From positions 1-38,102 of the forward strand of contig DSAE01000062.1 in the NCBI GenBank assembly GCA_011372855.1: a stretch of 38,102 nucleotides of DNA. The letters run 5' to 3'. The notes under the pieces are model-generated. The model was not told where the DNA came from. It was given only the letters and a program-made list of their open reading frames with translations, and did not search any database. The translations under genes were made by a program, and so were the position numbers. The stretch comes from Desulfobacteraceae bacterium (GTDB lineage Bacteria > Desulfobacterota > Desulfobulbia > Desulfobulbales > Desulfobulbaceae). This document shows positions 18,023-26,935 of this stretch, piece after piece (position 1 is the stretch's first letter; every line of letters begins with the position of its first letter).

Positions 18023-19144
18023 TCACGGATTTCCGGACATCCCGGCCAGAGAGTTGTCGAGCATGGCCGGTAGTCCGCCTCTGTCGCCGGGGGCGAAACC
18101 GAAGACCTCCCGCCAGACCGCATCGCTTTCCATGCAGAAGTACAGGCAGGTCCGGTCGGAAACATACCGCTGCAGCTCCTTGACTATGAACGTGTACATT
18201 TCGACGCGCTGGGACCGGAAATAGCGGGACTTGCCGTCCAGGCCGGAAATGAATTCCTCGTAGAAAATGCGCGAACCCGGAAACCGCCCTGCCGCAATCG
18301 CCTTCAAACGGGGAATAAAGCGCAGGGCACCCAGGCTGATCCAGACAATCCGTTCTCCGGGGACGGTCCGGAACAGCTGCCGGATGGTGTGCCGGTATCC
18401 TTCTTTCCAGCCCTGGTGCCAGATGACGGGATCAAAGTGAAAAGCCAGCCGGTACCCCCATTCGGCGCAACGGGCGGCGGCGGCCATTCTCTGTTCGAGG
18501 CTCGCGGTCCGCAGCTCTTCCCGGGCGGCCACCCGCGGGCTGTTCAGCGACCAGGCAACTACGGTTTTGCCTCCGTGATCGACGTCCCTGAGATTGCCGA
18601 TGACGGCGCTCTTGGTCTTCAACTCCAGAACGACATTGTCGGTATGGCGGACGTATTCGATCAGGCGACGGCTGAGGCCGGTGAGATTGTCCAGGGCCAG
18701 GCTGTCGGTGAACTCGCCCGTGCCGATGCGGAAGAGGCGGGGGGAAGGCGTCCGCAGTTCCTGGTCAAGTTCGGCGAACAGGTCCTCGATATTGACAAAA
18801 AAACTGAGCCACGGGGTGTTCAGGTAGGCCTGCAGGATACAGTAGACGCAGTCCATGGGGCAGTTCATGCCGATATTGAGGACATGATAGCCGCAGCATT
18901 GATATTCGCTGGTACCCGGGCAGGGCTTGAAAAACCGGCCCCTGTTCCTGGTGAGGAGAAGGCTGCGCTTGCCCTCCTTCAGGCCGCCGGGAAACCACCC
19001 GTCGAACCCGGGGCAGCGATCATCATCAACCAGGGACACCGGCAGCCCGCTGCGCCGGACGATTTCCCTGGCATAGGGATGATCGCGACATTGCCGGGCA
19101 ACATACAGGGTGGTGATATGGGCGGCGGGATCGGAAGAGGCCAC
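18023..19144 (-). CDS. Spore photoproduct lyase-like radical SAM protein
   Basis: CX3CX2C cluster NCPMDCVYCILQAYLN; RIGTGEFTDSLALDNLTGLSRRLIEYV; ELKTKSAVIGNL; VVAWSLNSPRVAAREELRTASLEQRMAAAARCAEWGYRLAFHFDPVI. Confidence 0.88.
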   Translation of the reverse strand: MASSDPAAHITTLYVARQCRDHPYAREIVRRSGLPVSLVDDDRCPGFDGWFPGGLKEGKRSLLLTRNRGRFFKPCPGTSEYQCCGYHVLNIGMNCPMDCVYCILQAYLNTPWLSFFVNIEDLFAELDQELRTPSPRLFRIGTGEFTDSLALDNLTGLSRRLIEYVRHTDNVVLELKTKSAVIGNLRDVDHGGKTVVAWSLNSPRVAAREELRTASLEQRMAAAARCAEWGYRLAFHFDPVIWHQGWKEGYRHTIRQLFRTVPGERIVWISLGALRFIPRLKAIAAGRFPGSRIFYEEFISGLDGKSRYFRSQRVEMYTFIVKELQRYVSDRTCLYFCMESDAVWREVFGFAPGDRGGLPAMLDNSLAGMSGNP

Positions 19145-19183
19145 GTCTAAGCCGGTCAGGAAAGGTTGAAGGCGGCCATGATC

Positions 19184-19651
19184 TCAGTTGTGATAGCGCC
19201 GCCCCGATTTGATCATCCAGGCCCTGTACAGCTGTTCCATGAGGATCAGGCGGGTCATTTCGTGGGTAAAGGTCATCCGGGAGAGCGACAGGACCAGATC
19301 GGCCCGGCGGATAACATCCTGGTGCAGTCCCAGGTGGCCGCCGATCAGGAAATGGACGGATTTCACTCCCCTGTTCTCCCACTCCGTTATCTGCCCGGCC
19401 AGTTCCTCCGAATTCAACTGCCGGCCACCGGCATCCAGGGCAACGAGGCAGGAGACGTCCGCAAACCGCTCAAGAAGCTGCTCGGCTTCCCTTTGCCTGA
19501 ACAGGTTGTCCGGCAGCTGCCTGGATGCCTTGTCCCGCAGGACAACCATCTCCACCTGGACAAACCGGCCCAGCCGGCCGGCGAAATCGTTAATGCCCTC
19601 CTCCAGGTACCGCTGCGCTGTTTTGCCGAGGAAAGGAAAGACAAACCGCAT
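19184..19651 (-). CDS. rlmH: 23S rRNA (pseudouridine(1915)-N(3))-methyltransferase RlmH
   Basis: MRFVFPFLGKTAQRYLEEGINDFAGRL; LDAGGRQLNSEELAGQI; VHFLIGGHLGL; LSLSRMTFTHEMTRLILMEQLYRAWMI. Confidence 0.92.
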   Translation of the reverse strand: MRFVFPFLGKTAQRYLEEGINDFAGRLGRFVQVEMVVLRDKASRQLPDNLFRQREAEQLLERFADVSCLVALDAGGRQLNSEELAGQITEWENRGVKSVHFLIGGHLGLHQDVIRRADLVLSLSRMTFTHEMTRLILMEQLYRAWMIKSGRRYHN

Positions 19652-19655
19652 CTGC

Positions 19656-20084
19656 TCAGAACATCAGGGAGTCCGTCTCATCGAGCAGTTGCCGGAGCCG
19701 GATGCAGAATTCTTCATAGCTCAGTTCTGCGTTCAATCCGGGACAGGAGGACCGGATCGTTGCAAAATTGTTCCGGTCCCTGAGGATACTCGGGTGCAGG
19801 GGCCATTGACCGCATCGCCACGGCCGCCCTCCGTGCACGGTGCATCCCCTGTTTTCATCATAGAAGATGCAGTGTCCGGCCACGGTCTTCATCTGAACGA
19901 CACCGTTGGTCACCCGCCAGTATTTCTCCTGCACCTCTTCCCTGGACAGGCCGAGAAAGGCAACCATCCGCGCCTGGTCGTCTTCGTTCAGCGAAACCGT
20001 GGTCTCGCCCTGACAGCAGAAACCGCACCTCTTGCAGGAAAAGATTTCTTCCGGACGATTTGATCTGTTTTGAACGGATTGCAT
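19656..20084 (-). CDS. YkgJ-family cysteine cluster protein
   Basis: FSCKRCGFCCQGETTVSLNEDDQARMVAFLGLSREEV...GHCIFYDENRGCTVHGGRPWRCGQWPLHP; ATG at 20084 preferred, since the ORF-track start at 20213 is a TTG and the extension crosses a terminator. Confidence 0.85.
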   Translation of the reverse strand: MQSVQNRSNRPEEIFSCKRCGFCCQGETTVSLNEDDQARMVAFLGLSREEVQEKYWRVTNGVVQMKTVAGHCIFYDENRGCTVHGGRPWRCGQWPLHPSILRDRNNFATIRSSCPGLNAELSYEEFCIRLRQLLDETDSLMF

Positions 20085-20092
20085 GGGCAGAT

Positions 20093-20126
20093 AAAAAAAA
20101 CGTACCGACCGCGAGGTCAGGTACGT
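20093..20126 (-). terminator. Rho-independent terminator downstream of yqgE
   Basis: Minus strand ACGTACCTGACC-TCGC-GGTCGGTACGT-TTTTTTTT (11-bp stem, one bulge, 8-T tract). Confidence 0.8.
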
Positions 20127-20209
20127 CGGAATAATCATCTTTTCCGGCAGCGCGAACGACGCGCCTGAACCGAAACCCCAGTCGTTCTTAACCCGCTTTT
20201 CCCGTTTTA

Positions 20210-20815
20210 TCAAGCATTACCTATGACATCGCCGAATACGGCGATATCGATGCCGAAGCTGTGCGCGGCCAGTTTCCATTTCAATTCATCGGGGGTTTCG
20301 AAAAGAATGTCAAAGTTGCCGGGTACGGTCAGCCAGCTGTTGTCAACCAGTTCGCTTTCCAGCTGCCCCGGGCCCCAGCCCGCGTAGCCAAGCATGAACA
20401 GATATCTTCTGGGCCTCTTGCCGTGGGCGATATCGTAGAGCAGACGCGAATCACGGGACAGATATATTTCCGGGGTGACCTCAAGGGAGTTGGTGATGGA
20501 GTAATCAGCACTGAAGAGAATAAAGCCGGACTCCAGTTCAACCGGTCCGCCCAGGTAAACCGGGGGCAGTTCCCCCTCGGGCACCGGCATGTTCGCTCCT
20601 TCCAGAACGTCCCGCAGGGTGATGTTCCGGTTGGGATTATTGATGACCAGACCCATCGCCCCTTCCTCATTGTGGGCGCAGAGAAAGATCACCTGCTCCT
20701 GAAACCTCGGATCAGGCATTTGCGGTGTGGATATAAGAAAATTGCCGGTGAGACTTTCCATGTTCCTGCTCATATCTGCCATGCCGGTTGATCGCCTGTC
20801 TTCATTCATATACAT
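20210..20815 (-). CDS. YqgE/AlgH family protein
   Basis: LTGNFLISTPQMPDPRFQEQVIFLCAHNEEGAMGLVINNPN; VYLGGPVELESGFIL; FMLGYAGWGPGQLESELVDNSWL. Confidence 0.95.
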   Translation of the reverse strand: MYMNEDRRSTGMADMSRNMESLTGNFLISTPQMPDPRFQEQVIFLCAHNEEGAMGLVINNPNRNITLRDVLEGANMPVPEGELPPVYLGGPVELESGFILFSADYSITNSLEVTPEIYLSRDSRLLYDIAHGKRPRRYLFMLGYAGWGPGQLESELVDNSWLTVPGNFDILFETPDELKWKLAAHSFGIDIAVFGDVIGNA

Positions 20816-20925
20816 TGTAGCACCGGGGGATGGAGACAGTCAAGCAGGATTCGCGCCCGCTCCATGTCCCGGTCGGGGATCATACCCGGCAATCGCCGGG
20901 ATTCAGGACATAGAGGTAACCCGTT

Positions 20926-22035
20926 TCAGAGGGGCCGGCAATAGCCGTGGATCAGGATATCATCATTGAGACGGCGGGTTTCGATATGCCGGAAAAGCTC
21001 CCTGTCGTCCGGGCCCGGCAGGGTGAATCCGTCAACCAGGGAGGTGCCCCGGCCACCGATAAAAAACGGGGCGACAAAAAGGTATACCTCGTCGACCAGC
21101 CGGGCCCGGAGAAAGGAACCATGCAGGGCGGCTCCTCCCTCGACCAGGAGGGAAGTGATCCCCGCCTGCCCGAGATGGACAAGCATCTGATGGAGATCAA
21201 CCCGGCCGTCGTTGTCAAGCGGCAGGCGATGGACGGCAACGCCGGCCCGGGCAAGCCGGTCTTCCGCCGCCGCCGGCGCGTCCGGGCCGCAGAAGACCCA
21301 CGTCGGCGCACTGCTGCGCTGGGAGACCATTCTGGCTTCGGGCTGCAGGCGCAAATGGGTGTCGATGACGATCCGCAGCGGATCACGCTGCGCCTCTTCC
21401 GGCGGCAGACGCGTGGTCAGGGAGGGGTTGTCGATCAGGGCGGTGCCCACCCCGATGCAGATGGCATCAAGGGTATTGCGGAGCCGATGGGCGTAAAGCC
21501 TGGAATGCTCGCCGGTGATCCGCCCGCCCCGGCCCGGGAGATAGGAAATTTTTCCGTCAAGGCTCATGCCTGCCTTCATCACGACCCAGGGCAGGCCGGT
21601 CGTAACGTGCTTGTGAAACGGCAGGTTGATCTTCCGGCACTCCTCTTCCAGCACCCCGGTTTTCACCTCAAGACCGCATGATTCCAGGTAGGCGCTGCCT
21701 CCCCCTTCAACCCGGGGGTTGGGATCCGCCATGCCGACCACCACCCTTGCAATGCCGGCGTCAAGAATGGCGCGGGTGCATGGGGGGGTCCGGCCGAAGT
21801 GGTTGCACGGTTCCAGGGTCACGTACAGGGTGGCGCCGGCCGCTGATCCGCCGGCGTCCGCAATGGCATTCACCTCGGCATGGGGTTCTCCGGCCCGGTG
21901 GTGATATCCGCGGCCGAATATAATCCCGTCCCGTACGACAAGAGCGCCCACGCAGGGGTTCGGCGATGTTCTGCCCCGCCCTTTTCCGGCCTCGTCCAGG
22001 GCAAGGCGCATAAAGTCGACATCCCGGCGGTTCAT
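20926..22035 (-). CDS. ribD: Bifunctional riboflavin deaminase/reductase RibD
   Basis: FMRLALDEAGKGRGRTSPNPCVGALVV, HAEVNAI, YVTLEPCNHFGRTPPC; reductase domain VVMKAGMSLDGKISY, LLVEGGAALHGSFL. Confidence 0.96.
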   Translation of the reverse strand: MNRRDVDFMRLALDEAGKGRGRTSPNPCVGALVVRDGIIFGRGYHHRAGEPHAEVNAIADAGGSAAGATLYVTLEPCNHFGRTPPCTRAILDAGIARVVVGMADPNPRVEGGGSAYLESCGLEVKTGVLEEECRKINLPFHKHVTTGLPWVVMKAGMSLDGKISYLPGRGGRITGEHSRLYAHRLRNTLDAICIGVGTALIDNPSLTTRLPPEEAQRDPLRIVIDTHLRLQPEARMVSQRSSAPTWVFCGPDAPAAAEDRLARAGVAVHRLPLDNDGRVDLHQMLVHLGQAGITSLLVEGGAALHGSFLRARLVDEVYLFVAPFFIGGRGTSLVDGFTLPGPDDRELFRHIETRRLNDDILIHGYCRPL

Positions 22036-22212
22036 AATCTATGTCACTGAAGCAATGAAGTAATTCGAGGTCAGAAAACCAGGAATCGTTCCCCTCGACA
22101 AGGGGGAATGGAATTTTCCCGTTGCCGGTTGCCTGCCCTGCAACAGACCGCCTCTCTGGCGGAACCGGCAAAACAGGGTTGTACTGAACAAAAAAACCGA
22201 ATCGGGAAATTA

Positions 22213-22683
22213 TCAGGTGTGCGAGTTGTCCTTGTTTTCAAGAAACCCCTTGAGCTCGTCCATGAATTCATTCACATCCTTGAACTGGCGGTAGACGGAG
22301 GCAAAGCGGACATAAGCGACTTCATCAAGCTCGGGCAATGCTTCCATGACCCACTCTCCAACCCTGCTGGTGGGGACTTCCTTGCCGCCGAAATCCTGGA
22401 GCCTTCCTTCAATGGCATCAACAAACCGGTCGATGTCGGCCATGCTGACCGGTCTCTTTTCGCAGGCCTTTTCCAGGCCGGTGACGATCTTGCCCCTGTC
22501 CCATGCCTCCCGGCGGCCGTCCTTCTTGACCAGCATGGGGAGCATCACCTCAATGCGTTCATAGGTGGTAAACCGCTGGTCGCATTTGCCGCAGGCACGG
22601 CGTCGGCGGGTGATGGTCTTGTCCTTGTTCAGCCTGGAATCGATCACCTTGTTGTTGAGATGGCCGCAATAAGGGCACTTCAT
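22213..22683 (-). CDS. nrdR: Transcriptional repressor NrdR
   Basis: [59 protein letters not shown]-cone. Confidence 0.97.
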   Translation of the reverse strand: MKCPYCGHLNNKVIDSRLNKDKTITRRRRACGKCDQRFTTYERIEVMLPMLVKKDGRREAWDRGKIVTGLEKACEKRPVSMADIDRFVDAIEGRLQDFGGKEVPTSRVGEWVMEALPELDEVAYVRFASVYRQFKDVNEFMDELKGFLENKDNSHT

Positions 22684-22704
22684 ACTTCCGCCTCCGGAAT
22701 CGGG

Positions 22705-23955
22705 TTATGATGCGCTCATCATATCGGGATAGAGCGGCAGCCGGGCGCACATCGCCTTCACTTCGCTCCTGACCTTGCGTATTTCTTCCGGTGCCCTGAA
22801 GTGTATGACCCGGTTGATCCAATCGCCGATCTGCTTCATCTCCTTCTCCTTCAGGCCCCGGGTCGTGACGGAGGGAGTACCGATACGGATGCCGCCGGTG
22901 ACGAAGCGGGACTGCTTGTCAAAGGGAATGGCATTTTTGTTGACGGTGAGTCCGGCCTGCTCCAGAAGCTCTTCAGCCTCTTTGCCGGTTATATCCTTGT
23001 TGTTCAGGTCGACCAGCAGCAAATGGTTGTCCGTACCCCCGGAAACGATCCGGAACCCGTATTTCCCCAGCTGATCAGACAGCATTGCCGCGTTGTTCAC
23101 AACCTGCTGCTGGTAAGTCCGGAACTCCTCCTGCATTGCTTCCTTGAAACCAACGGCCTTGGCGGCGATGACATGGACCAGGGGACCACCCTGGATGCCG
23201 GGGAATATTTTGGAATCGAGCATTTTCGCATATTTTTCCCTGGCCAGAATAAGTCCGCCGCGGGGGCCGCGCAGGGTCTTGTGGGTGGTTGAGGTGACAA
23301 AATCGGCATGGGGAATGGGCGAAGGATGCACGCCGGCCGCCACCAGGCCGGCAATATGGGCCATGTCGACCATGAGATAGGCGCCGATCTCATCGGCGAT
23401 GCGGCCGAACGCTTCAAAATCAATGAACCGCGGGTAGGCGCTGGCCCCGGCAACGATCATTTTCGGCTTGTTTTCGAACGCTATGCGGGCAACGCTTTCC
23501 ATATCGATCACTTCCGATGACCGATCGACGCCGTAGGAGATGAAATTGAAAAGCTGCCCGGAAAAATTCACCGCGCTGCCGTGGGTGAGATGGCCGCCGT
23601 GGGCAAGGTCCATGCCCAGGACCTTGTCGCCGGGTTTGAGGGTGGCGAAATAGACGGCCATGTTGGCCTGACTGCCGGAATGGGGCTGAACATTGGCATA
23701 TTCGGCGCCGAAAAGCTCGCAGGCCCTGTCGATGGCAAGGGTTTCCACTTCATCGGCATAATCGCAGCCGCCGTAGTACCGGCGATTGGGATAACCTTCG
23801 GCGTATTTATTGGTAAATATCGATCCCTGCGCTTCGAGCACGGCGGGCGAGGCGATATTTTCCGAGGCGATCAGTTCGAGCTGACTGGTCTGCCGTTCAA
23901 GTTCCAGCCCGATGAGTCTGAATATATCAGGATCCGTTTTTTCCAAGGGTGTCAT
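22705..23955 (-). CDS. glyA: Serine hydroxymethyltransferase
   Basis: [59 protein letters not shown]. Confidence 0.97.
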   Translation of the reverse strand: MTPLEKTDPDIFRLIGLELERQTSQLELIASENIASPAVLEAQGSIFTNKYAEGYPNRRYYGGCDYADEVETLAIDRACELFGAEYANVQPHSGSQANMAVYFATLKPGDKVLGMDLAHGGHLTHGSAVNFSGQLFNFISYGVDRSSEVIDMESVARIAFENKPKMIVAGASAYPRFIDFEAFGRIADEIGAYLMVDMAHIAGLVAAGVHPSPIPHADFVTSTTHKTLRGPRGGLILAREKYAKMLDSKIFPGIQGGPLVHVIAAKAVGFKEAMQEEFRTYQQQVVNNAAMLSDQLGKYGFRIVSGGTDNHLLLVDLNNKDITGKEAEELLEQAGLTVNKNAIPFDKQSRFVTGGIRIGTPSVTTRGLKEKEMKQIGDWINRVIHFRAPEEIRKVRSEVKAMCARLPLYPDMMSAS

Positions 23956-24019
23956 GCTGCTTCCTTAACATTGAGTGGGATGAACAACCGGCGGGATCGG
24001 CAGCCCGGCAGATGCGAAC

Positions 24020-24057
24020 AAAAAAACCGGTAATCCATTTATACAGGGCTACCGGTC
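24020..24057 (-). terminator. Rho-independent terminator after rpiB (end of FAS operon)
   Basis: Minus strand ACCGGTAGCC...GGATTACCGGT-TTTTTTT; located between rpiB stop and glyA start. Confidence 0.7.
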
Positions 24058-24093
24058 ACCGCGCAAGGATCGCGTGGTACTTGGCGGAAAAAT

Positions 24094-24519
24094 TCAACTC
24101 AGCTTGGCAAGACGTCGTTGATGCCTGCCGCCGGCAAATTCCGTGTCCACCCAAACCCTGACTACATCCAGGGCGATTTCGGGACCGACAACCCGGCCGC
24201 CGAGACACAGTATGTTGGCGTCGTTGTGCTCACGACTCATCCGTGCCGTGTAGGATTCATGGCAGAGGGCGGCCCGGATGTCACGATGCCGATTGGCCGC
24301 TATGGACATGCCGATCCCGGTACCGCAGACCAGAATGCCCCGTTCACAACTCCCGTTGCGGACAAGTTCGCATACCCTATCGGCAAAATCGGGATAATCG
24401 ACGGATTCGCCGGAATGGCAACCTGCGTCCCGCACCTCATGGCCCTGTTCCCGGAGATAACCGGCAATCAGCCGTTTCAGTTCCAATCCGCCGTGATCGC
24501 TGCCGACCGAGATGTTCAC
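24094..24519 (-). CDS. rpiB: Ribose 5-phosphate isomerase B
   Basis: ISVGSDHGGLELKRLIAGYLREQGHEVRDAG; GILVCGTGIGMSIAANRHRDIRAALCHE; AREHNDANILCLG-like segment. Confidence 0.95.
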   Translation of the reverse strand: MNISVGSDHGGLELKRLIAGYLREQGHEVRDAGCHSGESVDYPDFADRVCELVRNGSCERGILVCGTGIGMSIAANRHRDIRAALCHESYTARMSREHNDANILCLGGRVVGPEIALDVVRVWVDTEFAGGRHQRRLAKLS

Positions 24520-24539
24520 ACGCTCCTCCCCGCGGACAT

Positions 24540-25781
24540 TTACCCCGCGAACCGTTTCATGATGATGACGCCGTTTGTTCCTCCGAAGCCGAAGGAGTTC
24601 GACATGGCGGCGTTGATTCTTTTCTCCCGGGCCGTATTCGGCACATAGTCCAGATCGCAGTCAGGGTCGGGATTGTCCAGGTTTATCGTCGGCGGGATGA
24701 TGCCGTAGTACAGGGTCAGGGCGGTAAATGCCGCCTCTATCCCCCCGGCTCCGCCAAGCATGTGCCCGGTCATGGATTTTGTCGAGCTGACGCAGAGCCT
24801 GTGGGCGTGTTCTCCGAAGACGGATTTGATAGCCAGGGTCTCGCATTTATCATTGAGCGGCGTTGAGGTGCCGTGCGCGTTGATATAATCGATGTCCTCC
24901 GGGTTCATGCCCGCATCCAGCAGGGCCCTCTGCATGCACCTGGCGCCGCCCTCCCCGTTTTCCGGCGGGGCCGCGATGTGATACGCATCGCTGGACTGGC
25001 CGTAGCCGGCCATCTCTGCGTAAATGACCGCGCCGCGACTGAGGGCGTGCTCAAGCTCTTCAAGGACGACGATGCCGGCGCCTTCGGCAATGATAAATCC
25101 GTCACGGTCCCGGTCAAAGGGGCGTGAAGCCCTCCGGGGATCGTCATTCCGGGTCGACAGGGCCTTCATTGCCGCGAATCCCCCCACCGCGAGGGGGCAG
25201 ATAACCGACTCGGTCCCGCCGGTAATGGCCACATCACAATCCCCGTAGGCAACGCTTCTGAACGCCTCGCCGACCGCATGGGTGCCGGCGGCGCATGCCG
25301 TTGACAGGGCCAGGTTCGGCCCCTTGGCATTGAACCGCATGGAAATGTGTCCGGAAGGCATATTGGGAATAATGCGAGGAATCAGGAAGGGAGTAATGCG
25401 TTTGGGCCCTTTTTCCATGTACACCTGATGGTAGTGTTCGATGGTCGACAGCCCGCCCATGCCGCAGCCGGTGATAACGCCGACGCGGTCGGCCTCAGCC
25501 GGGGAAAAAGTCAAGCCGCTGTTGCCAACGGCCATTTCGGAAGCGGCGAGCGCATACTGCACAAACAGGTCCAGATTTTTGACCTGTTTGGCCTCGAAGT
25601 ATTTTTCCGGCTCAAAACCCTTGACTTCGGCGGCAATCCTGGCGGCCTGATCGGAGGCATCAAACCGTGTGATCAGGTCAATGCCCGAACGGCCGTTCAC
25701 CAGGCTGTCCCAGGTTGCCTCGGTGTCTGTCCCCAGCGGGGTCACCAGACCGATACCGGTAACGACTACCCTTCGTTTCAC
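24540..25781 (-). CDS. fabF: Beta-ketoacyl-ACP synthase II
   Basis: RVVVTGIGLVTPLGTDTEATWDSLVNGRSGI; STACAAGTHAVGEAF active-site Cys; NAHGTSTPLND; KSMTGHMLGGAGGIEA. Confidence 0.97.
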   Translation of the reverse strand: MKRRVVVTGIGLVTPLGTDTEATWDSLVNGRSGIDLITRFDASDQAARIAAEVKGFEPEKYFEAKQVKNLDLFVQYALAASEMAVGNSGLTFSPAEADRVGVITGCGMGGLSTIEHYHQVYMEKGPKRITPFLIPRIIPNMPSGHISMRFNAKGPNLALSTACAAGTHAVGEAFRSVAYGDCDVAITGGTESVICPLAVGGFAAMKALSTRNDDPRRASRPFDRDRDGFIIAEGAGIVVLEELEHALSRGAVIYAEMAGYGQSSDAYHIAAPPENGEGGARCMQRALLDAGMNPEDIDYINAHGTSTPLNDKCETLAIKSVFGEHAHRLCVSSTKSMTGHMLGGAGGIEAAFTALTLYYGIIPPTINLDNPDPDCDLDYVPNTAREKRINAAMSNSFGFGGTNGVIIMKRFAG

Positions 25782-25798
25782 AATGACGGACTCCGTTC

Positions 25799-26032
25799 TT
25801 AGCTCTGCAGTTTCTTGACAAAGTCAATGGCATCCTGCACCGTGGTGATCTTTTCGGCTTCCTCGTCAGGAATCTCCACGTCGAATTCCTCTTCCATGGC
25901 CATGATGAGCTCCACCAGGTCAAGGGAGTCGGCACCCAGATCGTCCACAAACGAAGTCCCGGGAACAACCTTGTCCTTGTCCACGCTCAGCTGCTCCACA
26001 ATGATGTCAATCATTTTGCTTTCAACCGCCAT
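25799..26032 (-). CDS. acpP: Acyl carrier protein
   Basis: [35 protein letters not shown] with DSL phosphopantetheine site. Confidence 0.98.
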   Translation of the reverse strand: MAVESKMIDIIVEQLSVDKDKVVPGTSFVDDLGADSLDLVELIMAMEEEFDVEIPDEEAEKITTVQDAIDFVKKLQS

Positions 26033-26085
26033 TTTTTCTCTCCTCTGAAATTGTCTCTGTTGCTTGTTATTGTTTGTTGTTCAAC

Positions 26086-26123
26086 CCGGGAAGTGTTTTC
26101 CCGGTGGTCTTCATTTTCCCGGT
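26086..26123 (-). promoter_or_regulatory. acpP leader element: 10-bp direct repeat ACCGGGAAAA x2 plus complementary TTCCCGG
   Basis: Identical decamers at 26114-26123 and 26096-26105 (18-bp period); the proximal copy forms a perfect 7-bp hairpin CCGGGAA-AACAC-TTCCCGG (26086-26104). Confidence 0.4.
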
Positions 26124-26185
26124 ACATCATCAGTGCTCCGGACTGTCCGCGTCCTCTTCCGGCACGCGGCCCGGGCCTTCGCCGG

Positions 26186-26935
26186 TCAGCTCCCCATGTA
26201 CATGCCGCCGTTGACATGCAGGGTCTGACCGGTCATATAGCCGCTGTCCGGCGAAGCGAGAAAAGCGACGGCGGCGGCGACATCCTCCGGCTGTCCCAGT
26301 GTTCCCAGGGGGATTTGGGCCCGAATGGCTTCCCGGATGTCCTCGGGCAGGCTGCTGGTCATGTCGGTGACAATGTAGCCGGGCGCGACGCAGTTGACCG
26401 TAATGTTACGGCCGGCCAGTTCCCGGGCCATTGATCTGGTCATACCCACCAGTCCGGCCTTGGCCGCGGCATAGTTGACCTGTCCGGCGTTGCCGAGAAA
26501 GCCGATAACCGACGTCATGTTGATAATCCGGCCCCATCTTTTCTTCATCATCCCTTTCATGGCCGCCTTGCTGCAGGTAAACGCCCCCTTGAGGTTCGTG
26601 TCCAGGACCTGGTCCCAGTCCGTGGTCTTCATCCTGGCCATCAGGCCGTCCCGGGTGATACCGGCATTGTTGACCAGAATGTCCACCGCTTCATGGGCGG
26701 CGGCGACATCCTTCATCCCGCTCTCCACCGCTGCCGGATCGGCAACATCGAAAGGGGCGAGAAAGGCCGTTCCCCCTTCCTCACGAATACGGTTCAGGGT
26801 TTCTTCGGCGGCGCTGCTGTTGCGCACGTAATTGATGCCGACCACGGCCCCCATGCGGGCGAGCCGCAAACAGACCTGTTGTCCGATCCCCCTGCCGCCG
26901 CCGGTGACAAGGGCTGTCTTTCCCGTCAGTGTCAT
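26186..26935 (-). CDS. fabG: 3-oxoacyl-ACP reductase
   Basis: GKTALVTGGGRGIGQQVCLRLA; NNAGITRDGLMARM; NMTSVIGFLGNAGQVNYAAAKAGLVGMT; GYMTGQTLHVNGGMYM. Confidence 0.97.
   Translation of the reverse strand: MTLTGKTALVTGGGRGIGQQVCLRLARMGAVVGINYVRNSSAAEETLNRIREEGGTAFLAPFDVADPAAVESGMKDVAAAHEAVDILVNNAGITRDGLMARMKTTDWDQVLDTNLKGAFTCSKAAMKGMMKKRWGRIINMTSVIGFLGNAGQVNYAAAKAGLVGMTRSMARELAGRNITVNCVAPGYIVTDMTSSLPEDIREAIRAQIPLGTLGQPEDVAAAVAFLASPDSGYMTGQTLHVNGGMYMGS

Noticed and set aside
19656-20213. Long ykgJ ORF starting at 20213
   Set aside because: The start is a TTG codon and the extension is translated through a clear terminator hairpin; ATG 20084 is more plausible.
22036-22212. Possible FMN riboswitch or other element upstream of ribD
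   Set aside because: No conserved FMN aptamer motifs; only short hairpins (TTCCCC...GGGGAA), and ribD appears to follow nrdR in an ordinary arrangement.
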